A DNA stretch of 32,327 nt from contig JAXDJC010000069.1 in NCBI GenBank assembly GCA_034663685.1, forward strand, positions 1 through 32,327, given 5' to 3'. A program made the translations under genes and the position numbers. This DNA is from AC-37 sp034663685. GTDB lineage: Bacteria > Actinomycetota > Thermoleophilia > Solirubrobacterales > Thermoleophilaceae. Below are positions 7,965 to 14,826 of this stretch, piece after piece. Within the stretch, counting starts at the first letter, position 1. Each line of letters opens with the position of its first letter. The notes beneath the pieces were generated by a model. It saw only the letters and a program-made list of their open reading frames with translations. It did not search any database and was not told where the DNA came from.

Positions 7965-8999
7965 ATGGGGCAGCGCTCGTTCATCTTTCTGGCAGTCGTT
8001 CTTGCGGTCATGATCTTCGGGTCGGTCGGCGTGTACGCCTACGACTCGAGCAACAACAAGATCGCCGACGGCATCACCGCGGCCGGGATCGACATCGGGG
8101 GCATGAGCAAGGACGCCGCTCGCGCCAAGCTCCGCCATGAGCTCGACTACAACCTCGAGCGCCCGCTCAAGGTCAGGCGGGGCCACCGCACGTTCACGCT
8201 CGATCCCAAGACGGCGCGGGTCAAGACCAACGTCGACTCGATGGTCGACCAGGCGGTCGACCGCAGCCACCAGGGCAACGTGCTGAGCCGCAGCATCCGC
8301 AAGATCACCGGCGGCAAGGTGCACGAGGACATCCCCGTGCGCGTGACCTTCGACCGGCGCGCCGTGACCGCGCTCGTCAAGCGCGTCAAGCGCAAGACCG
8401 ACCAGCCCGCCGTGGACGCCAGCGTCTCCTTCAGCGGCGGCGCCGTGCAGCCGGTGCCCGGCCACATCGGCCACCAGCTCGACTCGGGCCGGCTCCAGAG
8501 CCAGATCGAGGCGGCGCTGGTGGAGCCCAGCTCCGAGCGTGTCGTGCGCGCCCGCGTGGTGACCACCAAGCCGAAGGTGACCACGCGCCAGCTTGCCTCG
8601 ACCTACCCCAAGATCCTCGTGGTCAACAAGTCGGCCAACATCGTCACGCTGTACGTGAACCTCAAGCCGGACAGGACCTACCACGTGGCCACCGGCTCGC
8701 CCGGCTACCCCACGCCGAGCGGGCGCTTCGCGATCCAGAGCAAGCAGATCGACCCGATCTGGCACGTGCCCAACAGCTCCTGGGCGGGAAGCCTGGCCGG
8801 CCGCGACATCCCGCCCGGTCCCCAGAACCCCCTGAAGGCGCGCTGGATGGGCATAACCGGCGGCGCCGGCTTCCACGGCACGGCCGACATCGGCTCGATC
8901 GGCACCTCGGCGTCGCACGGCTGCGTGCGGATGCTGGTCGCCGACGTGATCGACCTGTTCGGACGGGTCGACGTGGGCACGCCCGTCTTCGTCACCTGA
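7965..8999 (+). CDS. L,D-transpeptidase (YkuD domain) with vanW-like peptidoglycan-binding domain
   Basis: A 344-residue, single-pass membrane-anchored enzyme of the cell wall. Residues 5-25 form the anchor; about 35-200 is a PG-binding-4/vanW-like region (AGIDIGGMSKDAARAKL); about 220-344 is the YkuD catalytic domain. The catalytic signature is complete: H304 in FHGT and C320 in SHGCVRM. Family knowledge: such enzymes form 3-3 cross-links between peptidoglycan stems or attach proteins to them. I preferred ATG 7965 because of the -10 position; GTG 7956 would add three residues. A 48-base stretch of its 3' end recurs at 10015. Confidence 0.94.
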   Translation: MGQRSFIFLAVVLAVMIFGSVGVYAYDSSNNKIADGITAAGIDIGGMSKDAARAKLRHELDYNLERPLKVRRGHRTFTLDPKTARVKTNVDSMVDQAVDRSHQGNVLSRSIRKITGGKVHEDIPVRVTFDRRAVTALVKRVKRKTDQPAVDASVSFSGGAVQPVPGHIGHQLDSGRLQSQIEAALVEPSSERVVRARVVTTKPKVTTRQLASTYPKILVVNKSANIVTLYVNLKPDRTYHVATGSPGYPTPSGRFAIQSKQIDPIWHVPNSSWAGSLAGRDIPPGPQNPLKARWMGITGGAGFHGTADIGSIGTSASHGCVRMLVADVIDLFGRVDVGTPVFVT

Positions 9000-9018
9000 G
9001 CCCCTCGCTCACCAGCCT

Positions 9019-9033
9019 CATCCCAGGGGGATG
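9019..9033. terminator. Weak hairpin between convergent genes
   Basis: CATCCC/GGGATG forms a six-pair stem with a three-base loop. It lies in the 43-base gap between the transpeptidase and the convergent methyltransferase. There is no U-tract, so this is only a candidate terminator for either direction. Confidence 0.25.
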
Positions 9034-9042
9034 CGGATGGGG

Positions 9043-9822
9043 TCACCGCACACGCTTGAGGAAGCCTCTGGGCCAGTAGGTGATCCGGTCCGTCACGAGG
9101 CCCTCGTTGAACGCGAACCCCGGCTCCTCCTCCACGAAGCGGTCGTCCTCGTCCAGGAACGCCGCGATCGCACTGCCCGGGTTGTTCCAGCTCCAGTCCG
9201 GCTCCGACCGGGGAGCCCCCGAGAGCCGCTCCATGATCCCGTCCATGACGACGATGTACGAGCCAGGCGTGACGAGGCCGGCGTAGGCCCGAAGCTCGGC
9301 CAGCACGTGCTCCTTCCGGTGGTGGGAGTCGAGCAGCACGAGGGCGGTCTCGCCGGGAGCCACGTGCGCCTCAACCCGCGCGACCGTGGCGGGATCGATC
9401 GAGTCGCCTTCGATCAGCTCGATCAGCGGAAACAGCGCGTGCGCCTCGATCGCCTGCCTGTTGTGGGGGCGGATCTCGATGTCCACGCCGACGACACGGC
9501 CGCGACCGAGCGCCCTGCAGAGAGTCGCGTAGAACACGAGCGATCCGCCGTGGGCGACGCCTGTCTCGACGATCAGGTCCGGGCCGACCGAGACGATCAC
9601 CTCCTGCAGCCGCATCATGTCCTCGGGCAGTTGGATGATGGGGCGCCCGAGCCATGTGAAGCTGTAGACGTACTTCTGGTCCCAGCCCACCCGCAGCCAG
9701 GCGTCCGACACGAGCCGGAACGCCTCCGGCGACTCGAATGGATACGTGTGCGTGGTGTCGCCGTCGTCCACAGTGACGCTTGCGGCCGCGGGATCGATGG
9801 TCAGGCGGGGACGGTCAGCCAT
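9043..9822 (-). CDS. CmcI/rhamnosyl O-methyltransferase-type SAM-dependent methyltransferase
   Basis: A 259-residue protein of the family annotated 'cephalosporin hydroxylase' (CmcI), whose studied members include sugar O-methyltransferases. Seen: SAM motif ETGVAHGGS (86-94), the acidic motif DIEIRPHNR (114-122), LLDSHHRKEHV (163-173) and a MDG segment near 198, all typical of the family and consistent with a metal-assisted O-methyl transfer. It is cytoplasmic, with no signal peptide. It lies at the left edge of the polysaccharide cluster, so O-methylation of a surface sugar is the likely role (inference). A short reverse-strand reading frame ends across its start codon. A partial copy of the neighbouring transpeptidase gene lies behind it. 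Confidence 0.85.
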   Translation of the reverse strand: MADRPRLTIDPAAASVTVDDGDTTHTYPFESPEAFRLVSDAWLRVGWDQKYVYSFTWLGRPIIQLPEDMMRLQEVIVSVGPDLIVETGVAHGGSLVFYATLCRALGRGRVVGVDIEIRPHNRQAIEAHALFPLIELIEGDSIDPATVARVEAHVAPGETALVLLDSHHRKEHVLAELRAYAGLVTPGSYIVVMDGIMERLSGAPRSEPDWSWNNPGSAIAAFLDEDDRFVEEEPGFAFNEGLVTDRITYWPRGFLKRVR

Positions 9823-9928
9823 CCTCGTCCTGCCGGCGCCTCGGTGCCCCGCACACGGGCATGAAGACCGGGACCCGTTCGAGGCTCCGATCGTCGTAGC
9901 GAACTGTGGCCTGCGCCCGCCCGGTCAT
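9815..9928 (-). CDS. Possible small ORF or gene remnant upstream of the methyltransferase
   Basis: A 37-residue reading frame whose stop overlaps the methyltransferase ATG, the arrangement of a coupled upstream gene. Its sequence (YDDRSLERVPVFMPVCG in the middle) looks protein-like rather than random. The frame continues upstream of ATG 9928 without a clear start and crosses the transpeptidase fragment. It could be the tail of a lost gene or a short leader peptide. I do not recognise a family, and coding is uncertain. Confidence 0.25.
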   Translation of the reverse strand: MTGRAQATVRYDDRSLERVPVFMPVCGAPRRRQDEDG

Positions 9929-10014
9929 CCGCTCAAGGTACTGCGCCGCCGGGCTGGTTGGCGGAGACGCCCTCGCTGGAGGTGACGCCCATCCACCTCC
10001 GCCGGCCCGGCCGC

Positions 10015-10063
10015 GATCGACCTGTTCGGCCGCGTCGACGTGGGCACACACGTGTTCGTCAGC
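10015..10063 (+). pseudogene. Duplicated 3' fragment of an L,D-transpeptidase gene
   Basis: This segment matches 8949-8996 at about 42 of 48 bases. Read in frame 2 it encodes AIDLFGRVDVGTHVFVS, against VIDLFGRVDVGTPVFVT at the transpeptidase C-terminus. The match stops abruptly on both sides, an in-frame stop lies just upstream (about 9983), and the catalytic HGT/SHGC region is missing. It is therefore a fragment, not a gene. It sits between the methyltransferase and the beta-helix gene. The rest of 9930-10106 shows nothing I can assign beyond a weak C5/G5 hairpin at 10071-10084. Confidence 0.6.
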
Positions 10064-10106
10064 TACTTCCCCCCCACATGGGGGTACCTCAAACCAGCTC
10101 GAGCTC

Positions 10107-10135
10107 TTGCGATACGCCGGTCGGCGGTTTAGGGT
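10107..10135 (+). promoter_or_regulatory. Strong promoter candidate for the beta-helix gene
   Basis: TTGCGA (10107-10112), a 17-base spacer and TAGGGT (10130-10135) match a SigA-type promoter. ATG 10142 follows the -10 box after six bases, so the mRNA is predicted to be leaderless. Confidence 0.6.
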
Positions 10136-10141
10136 GGAGCC

Positions 10142-11098
10142 ATGACTCGATCCCGCCGCCTTCTCAGAGCCGTACCCGCGATCGCGCTGATCGCCCTCGC
10201 CATTCCCGCCTCCGCCTCGGCCCAGGCCACCCGAACGTGGGTGTCCGGCGTCGGCGACGACGCGAACCCGTGCAGCCGCACGGCTCCATGCAAGACGTTC
10301 GCGGGCGCGATCTCGAAGACTGCCGCCGGCGGCGAGATCAACTGCCTCGACCCGGGTGGGTTCGGCGGCGTCACGATCACGAAGTCGTTGACGATCAAGT
10401 GCCACTACACCGAGGGCGGCGTGCTGGTTTCCGGCACGAACGCCATCGTGATCAACGCAGCGGCGACCGACAAGGTGACGCTCAGGGGCCTCGACATCAA
10501 CGGGATCGGGACCGGTACCCAGACGTCGCTGGTCGGCATCAAGATCCTGTCGGCGAAGGTGGTCAACATCGTGGACAACGAGATCTACCGCTTCCAGTCC
10601 GGCATCTCGATCGTGCCGTCGTCTCCCGATACGAAGGTGCTGGTGGCACGGAACCACATCCATGACAACGGCACGGGCGTGCTCAACGCCCCCGCCAACA
10701 ACGCGATCTCCTTCACCGCGGCGGTCGTGCGCGACAACGACATCGTGGACAACACCTGCGGGATCGCGTCAGCCTCGGGCGGTTTCGTTTCGGGCGTGCC
10801 GAACACCACCGACTGCGGCACCGTGGCCCCGGGAGCGGTCAACAAGACGACCCTGATTCACGCGTATCACAACGGGATCCACTTCAACGGTGTGGGCGTG
10901 TTCTCGCGCGGCAACCTGTCGACGGTCGAGATCGGCTACAACGAGATCACGAACAACGACAACGGGCTGAAGCGTCCCGACGCAGGGGTCATCAGGACCA
11001 CCAGCCCCGCGACGAACGTCATCAGCGGCAACGGGCCGTCGGACGGGACCAACTCGACGACGCCGCTCGCAAAGCGCAACGCCAAGCGCGCGCGCTGA
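10142..11098 (+). CDS. Secreted right-handed beta-helix repeat protein
   Basis: A 318-residue exported protein. Residues 1-28 are a signal peptide (MTRSRRLLR, hydrophobic core, cleavage near ASA-QA). The mature N-terminus carries TWVSGVGDDANPCSRTAPCK and then TFAGAIS, a start shared by many parallel beta-helix proteins, with cysteines likely in disulfides. Repeats of about 20-25 residues follow, with hydrophobic and Asn residues at turns (for example IVDNEIYRFQSGI, VARNHIHDNGTGV, IGYNEITNNDNGL). Such folds bind or cleave polysaccharides. No catalytic Asp cluster could be assigned, so binding is as likely as lyase or hydrolase activity. It has its own promoter and terminator, so it is a single-gene unit within the cluster. 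Confidence 0.85.
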   Translation: MTRSRRLLRAVPAIALIALAIPASASAQATRTWVSGVGDDANPCSRTAPCKTFAGAISKTAAGGEINCLDPGGFGGVTITKSLTIKCHYTEGGVLVSGTNAIVINAAATDKVTLRGLDINGIGTGTQTSLVGIKILSAKVVNIVDNEIYRFQSGISIVPSSPDTKVLVARNHIHDNGTGVLNAPANNAISFTAAVVRDNDIVDNTCGIASASGGFVSGVPNTTDCGTVAPGAVNKTTLIHAYHNGIHFNGVGVFSRGNLSTVEIGYNEITNNDNGLKRPDAGVIRTTSPATNVISGNGPSDGTNSTTPLAKRNAKRAR

Positions 11099-11107
11099 GG
11101 GTTGTCG

Positions 11108-11135
11108 GGACGCCGCTCCGACCGGAGCGGCGTCC
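11108..11135 (+). terminator. Strong 12-bp hairpin, probable terminator of the beta-helix gene
   Basis: GGACGCCGCTCC and GGAGCGGCGTCC pair perfectly around a GACC loop, starting about ten bases after the stop codon. No U-tract follows, which is usual for high-GC actinobacteria. Confidence 0.7.
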
Positions 11136-11176
11136 AGGCTGACGTAAATCGGGGCGCCCTGTCGGCCCTCCCCGAT

Positions 11177-11189
11177 GCTTGACACAATC
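11177..11189 (+). promoter_or_regulatory. Promoter-like element GCTTGACACAATC (second copy)
   Basis: Identical to 5505-5517. CACAAT (11183-11188) is eight bases before ATG 11197, which fits a -10 box of a leaderless mRNA for the aminotransferase/acyltransferase pair. Confidence 0.4.
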
Positions 11190-11196
11190 AGGCGCG

Positions 11197-12375
11197 ATGG
11201 CAGAGGGCACCAGCCTGCGCTTCCAGGCGACGGAGGTCGGCGATCTCGGGCAGGTTCCCGTCTTCGCTCCCCTGCTCGAGGACGAGGAGCTCGATGCGGC
11301 ACGTGCGGCCCTCGAGTTGGGATGGCTCGGGATGGGCAGCTACGTCGCGGAGTTCGAGAGCGCCATCGCCGATCTTCTCGAAGCATCCGACCGGCACGTC
11401 GCCGCGGTGAGCACGGGACACGCGGCGCTCCACCTCGCTCTTCTGATCGCCGGCGTCGGACCCGGGGACGAGGTGATCACGCCTTCGTTCAACAACGTGG
11501 CGGACTTCCAGGCCATCCTCGCTACGGGGGCGGAGCCGGTCCTGTGCGACGTGGACGAGCGCACGCTCTGCATGGACATCGAGCGGGCCGCCGAGCTGGT
11601 GGGGCCGCGCACGAAGGCGCTGGTCGCCACCGACTACGCCTGCATGCCATGCGACCACGTGGCGCTGGGGGAGCTGGCGGGGAACCACAACCTGCGCGTC
11701 GTCCACGACGCGGCCCACTCGCTCGGGTGGCGCCATCAGGGGAGGCCTGTCGGCAGCTTCTCCGACCTGACCACGTTCAGCTTCGACCCGGTCAAGACCG
11801 TTACCGCGATCGATGGCGGAGCGCTGGTCGTGCGGAGCGAGGAGGATCTCCAGCGGGTCCACGAGATGCGCCTGATCGGGATGGGCCAGCCCGCGGCGGA
11901 GATGTACGGCAACCGGCGGGCCTGGACCTATGACGTCCGCGGGCTCGGTTTTCGCTACCACCTCGCCAACCTGCACGCCGCGATCGGTGTAGCGCAGCTC
12001 GCGAAGCTGCCGCGCATAGCGCAGGCGAGGCGTGCGGCCTGCCGGTCCTACAACGAGCGGTTCGCGGACGTCGACGCCGTCAGGACCCCCGACACCGACT
12101 TCGCCGACGTGGTCCCGTTCCTGTACTACGTACGGGTGCCGGCCCAGCTCCGGGACGGGCTTCGCAGCCACCTGTCCGAGCTCGGCATCGACACCGGCAT
12201 CCACTGGCAGCCGGGACATGCCTTCACCCTGTTGCGCGACTGCCGGCGCGGTGACCTGAGCGTGACCGACCGGGTCGGGACGGAGATCGTCTCGCTTCCG
12301 CTCCATTCGGCGCCGGCGGACGGCGTGGTCGAGCGGGTGGCCGGCGGGGTCCGCTCGTTCTTCGACCGATCATGA
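11197..12375 (+). CDS. DegT/DnrJ/EryC1-family PLP-dependent sugar aminotransferase
   Basis: A 392-residue cytoplasmic enzyme. Family members transfer an amino group, usually from glutamate, to a keto group of an NDP-sugar. Seen: the STGHAALHLALL cofactor-phosphate region (about 72-83), VVHDAAHSLG with the PLP-ring Asp, and the Schiff-base lysine K200 in SFDPVKTVTA. Family homologues more often read SF(H/D)PxKxxTxGEGG; here it is AIDGG. ATG 11197 is preferred to the upstream TTG because the promoter-like box overlaps that TTG. The next gene, an acyltransferase, overlaps its stop (ATGA). With the epimerase and C-methyltransferase nearby it probably makes an aminodeoxysugar; the position aminated cannot be read. 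Confidence 0.9.
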   Translation: MAEGTSLRFQATEVGDLGQVPVFAPLLEDEELDAARAALELGWLGMGSYVAEFESAIADLLEASDRHVAAVSTGHAALHLALLIAGVGPGDEVITPSFNNVADFQAILATGAEPVLCDVDERTLCMDIERAAELVGPRTKALVATDYACMPCDHVALGELAGNHNLRVVHDAAHSLGWRHQGRPVGSFSDLTTFSFDPVKTVTAIDGGALVVRSEEDLQRVHEMRLIGMGQPAAEMYGNRRAWTYDVRGLGFRYHLANLHAAIGVAQLAKLPRIAQARRAACRSYNERFADVDAVRTPDTDFADVVPFLYYVRVPAQLRDGLRSHLSELGIDTGIHWQPGHAFTLLRDCRRGDLSVTDRVGTEIVSLPLHSAPADGVVERVAGGVRSFFDRS

Positions 12376-13010
12376 CGAGCGGCGGTAGGGAGATGCTGAG
12401 GATGGTCAAGGCATCGGCGGACGCTCATCGCGCCCTGCGCATCCCGGTCGGGGATCCCGCCGTCGCGCACCTCCGCCCGGTGGGCACGCGCCCGGGACAG
12501 ATCCGGGACGCCGACGTGAAGGCCCTGACCGCGTGGCGCAACAGATTCGACCGGGCGTTCCTCGCCGAGTTCACGGGGCATGACGACCGCACCGAGCGCT
12601 GGCTCGTCGAGTCGGTCGGCACGGATGACGCGCGCATCCTCTTCATGGTTGACGATGCGAGCGGGCGCACGGTGGGGCACATGGGGCTCGCCTGCATCGA
12701 GTGGGACACCGGTCGCGCCGAGGCCGACTCCGTCGTTCGCGGAGCAGAGGCTTCGCCCGGTCTGTTCACGCGGGCCCTCCAGACCATGTGGAGCTGGGGC
12801 CGCAACTCGCTTGGGCTGTCGAGCTTGGGTGTTCGCGTCCGCTCGGACAACACCGCAATCGCCTTCTACGAGAAGGCCGGGTTCCGCGAGCTGCGCAGGG
12901 TGCGGCTCCGGCGTGAGCGATTCGCGGACGAGCTCCGCTGGGTCGAGGACCCGTCCCTCGCCGGGGATGGCCTGAGCCTGGTTCATATGGAGTTGGTCGA
13001 AGATGACTAG
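12372..13010 (+). CDS. GNAT-family N-acetyltransferase
   Basis: A 212-residue protein with a GNAT fold. The central strand reads GHMGLACIEW. The acyl-CoA-binding region is degenerate (VVRGAEASPGLFTRALQTM in place of a plain Q/RxxGxG/A). The C-terminal part has the characteristic LGVRVRSDNTAIAFYEKAGF block. ATG 12372 overlaps the aminotransferase stop by four bases; ATG 12393 is an in-frame alternative with a GGGAG before it. The coupling argues that it acylates the amino group installed by the aminotransferase, giving an N-acylated sugar (inference). Antibiotic or peptide acetylation is possible for the family but less likely in this context. Confidence 0.85.
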   Translation: MTSGGREMLRMVKASADAHRALRIPVGDPAVAHLRPVGTRPGQIRDADVKALTAWRNRFDRAFLAEFTGHDDRTERWLVESVGTDDARILFMVDDASGRTVGHMGLACIEWDTGRAEADSVVRGAEASPGLFTRALQTMWSWGRNSLGLSSLGVRVRSDNTAIAFYEKAGFRELRRVRLRRERFADELRWVEDPSLAGDGLSLVHMELVEDD

Positions 13011-13042
13011 CGCTGGCGCTCAGGGCGTCGTCAGCGAACGGA

Positions 13043-13594
13043 TCACCTCGCGACTGAGGTCGCGACGTAGTCCGGGAAGGTCCGGTCGCGCTCGGACATG
13101 ACCCGCTCGCCGGGCGCGTCGGGCCACTGAACGCCGAACGCCGGGTCGTTCCAGCGCACGCCCCGGACCGACTCGGGGGCGAACGGCACGTCGATCAGGT
13201 ACAGCATCTCGGTCCCGTCGACGAGTGTCTGAAAGCCGTGCGCGAGTCCGGCCGGGATGTAGACGGACCTGCGGTTCGCCGCCGAGAGCTCCAGCCCGTG
13301 CCAGCGCCGGTACGTGGGTGAGTCGCAGCGCAGGTCCACGATCACGTCGAACGCCGCGCCCGCCGTGCACCGGACGACCTTGGACTCGGCGTGCGGCTCG
13401 GCCTGGTAGTGGAGGCCGCGCAGCGTGCCGGCGCCGCGGTTGAACGACATGCTGCACTGCGCGAGTGCGCCGCTCAGGCCGCGCTCGGCGAACAGCGCGG
13501 CGTCGAAGGTGCGGGCGAACAGTCCGCGCTCGTCCTCGGCGGGCTCGAGGTCGATTTCGAAAGCCCCGGCGATCGGAGTCTCCACGAAGCGCAT
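13043..13594 (-). CDS. RmlC-type dTDP-4-dehydrorhamnose 3,5-epimerase family protein
   Basis: A 183-residue cupin-like epimerase of normal family length. The usual catalytic and binding positions are present: R59 and H62 in LRGLHYQ, K72, H119 in AHGF and Y132 in LYL. The second Tyr of the family's YY pair is Phe here (F138), near the substrate site. Family members epimerise C3 and/or C5 of 4-keto-6-deoxy NDP-sugars. The Y-to-F change and the context may mean a mono-epimerase or a branched-sugar pathway. ATG 13594 overlaps the C-methyltransferase stop (TGATG), so the two are translated together. The gene is convergent with the GNAT gene. Confidence 0.88.
   Translation of the reverse strand: MRFVETPIAGAFEIDLEPAEDERGLFARTFDAALFAERGLSGALAQCSMSFNRGAGTLRGLHYQAEPHAESKVVRCTAGAAFDVIVDLRCDSPTYRRWHGLELSAANRRSVYIPAGLAHGFQTLVDGTEMLYLIDVPFAPESVRGVRWNDPAFGVQWPDAPGERVMSERDRTFPDYVATSVAR
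13048..13065 (+). terminator. Hairpin between convergent GNAT and epimerase genes
   Basis: TCGCGAC and GTCGCGA form a perfect seven-pair stem with a TGAG loop, 38 bases after the GNAT stop and inside the last codons of the opposing gene. It could end plus-strand transcription; there is no U-tract. Confidence 0.3.
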
Positions 13595-14826
13595 CAGATC
13601 GTTGTCATGTGCGGCGCGCGGACCAGGAACCGGCCGCCCCACTCGCGGACGAAGGCCATCTCCTCGACGATCTCGTCCTTGAGGTTCCACGGCAGGATCA
13701 ACACGTAGTCGGGGCGTGTTCGGCGGATCTCGTCGGGTGCCCGGATGGGGATCCGCACCCCCGGCAGGTAGCGGCCCTGCTTGTGCGGGCTCTTGTCGAC
13801 CGTGTAGTCGAGGAAGTCGGTGCCGATCCCGCAGTAGTTCAGGAGAGTGATCCCCTTCGCCGGGGCGCCGTAGCCCACCACGGTCGACCCCGACTCCTTG
13901 AGGTCGATCAGCAGGCGCAGGAGCTCGCGTTTCAGCGCGGGCGGCTGCTCGGCGAAGGCGGTGAAGGTTTCGAGCGCGTTGAGGCCGGCTTCCGCCTCGC
14001 GCGTCAGCAGCCTGGTCACGCTCGCCTGCTCGGGCTTCGTGCTGTCGGCGGAGTGCCGCGCGTAGATCCTCAGCGAGCCCCCGTGTGTCGGTATCTCCTC
14101 TACATCGAAGATCGTCAGCCCGTGCCGCGCGAACACCCCTTTCGCCGTCGTCAGCGAGAAGTACGAGAAATGCTCGTGGTAGATCGTGTCGAACTGCCTA
14201 TCGGCGATCAGCCTCGCCAGGTGCGGAAACTCAATGGTGATCAGCCCGCGCTCGGCGAGCAGGATGCTCATCCCCGCCACGAAGTCGTTCAGGTCGGGGA
14301 CGTGTGGAAGGACGTTGTTCCCGATCAGGAGGTCCGCGCGCGAGGTCTGGGCGAGGTCGCGCGCGGCCTCGGTGCCGAAGAAGCGCACGACCGTCGGGAT
14401 CCCCTTGACGATCGCCGCCTGGGCGACGTTCTCCGCCGGCTCGATTCCCAGCACCGGAATCCCGCGCTCCCGGAAGTACTGGAGCAGATAACCGTCATTC
14501 GAGGCGATCTCGACGACCGTGTGCTCGGCACCGATCGAGAACCGCCCGGACACCGACTCGACGTAGGCGCGGCAGTGCGCGAGCCAGCTCGTGGAGAACG
14601 ACGAGAAGTACGAGTAGTCCGAGAAGATCGCGCCGGGCGACTCGAACTCTCCGACCTGCACGAGCAGGCAGCGCTCGCAGACGAGCGCGCGGAGCGGGTA
14701 GTACGGCTCCATCCGGTCGAGCTGGTCCGCCTCGATCAGGTCATTCGCGATGGGGGCGATGCCGAGATCCGCGCAGACGTGGCTGAGCCCGGCACCGCAG
14801 AAACGGCACGATCCGCGCTCCGTCAC
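13594..14826 (-). CDS. TylC3/NovU-type NDP-sugar C-methyltransferase
   Basis: A 410-residue, three-part enzyme matching known C3-methyltransferases of deoxysugars. Residues 1-60 form a zinc site with C7, C10, C50 and C53. Residues about 65-245 are the SAM domain, with VVEIASNDGYLL near 104-115, GNNVLPHVPDLNDFV and HEHFSYFS (217-224). The C-terminal domain has VVGYGAPAKG and TVDKSPHKQGRYLPG. Family members add a methyl group to C3 of a 4-keto NDP-sugar after enolisation. GTG 14826 overlaps the upstream glycosyltransferase stop (GTGA) and starts just before the zinc motif; the frame upstream of it is out-of-frame sequence of that gene. With the epimerase, aminotransferase and acyltransferase it implies a branched aminodeoxysugar. 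Confidence 0.93.
   Translation of the reverse strand: MTERGSCRFCGAGLSHVCADLGIAPIANDLIEADQLDRMEPYYPLRALVCERCLLVQVGEFESPGAIFSDYSYFSSFSTSWLAHCRAYVESVSGRFSIGAEHTVVEIASNDGYLLQYFRERGIPVLGIEPAENVAQAAIVKGIPTVVRFFGTEAARDLAQTSRADLLIGNNVLPHVPDLNDFVAGMSILLAERGLITIEFPHLARLIADRQFDTIYHEHFSYFSLTTAKGVFARHGLTIFDVEEIPTHGGSLRIYARHSADSTKPEQASVTRLLTREAEAGLNALETFTAFAEQPPALKRELLRLLIDLKESGSTVVGYGAPAKGITLLNYCGIGTDFLDYTVDKSPHKQGRYLPGVRIPIRAPDEIRRTRPDYVLILPWNLKDEIVEEMAFVREWGGRFLVRAPHMTTI

Noticed and set aside
10071..10084. C5-ACAT-G5 hairpin
   Set aside because: Only five pairs in a homopolymer run, with no gene ending nearby that would need a terminator.
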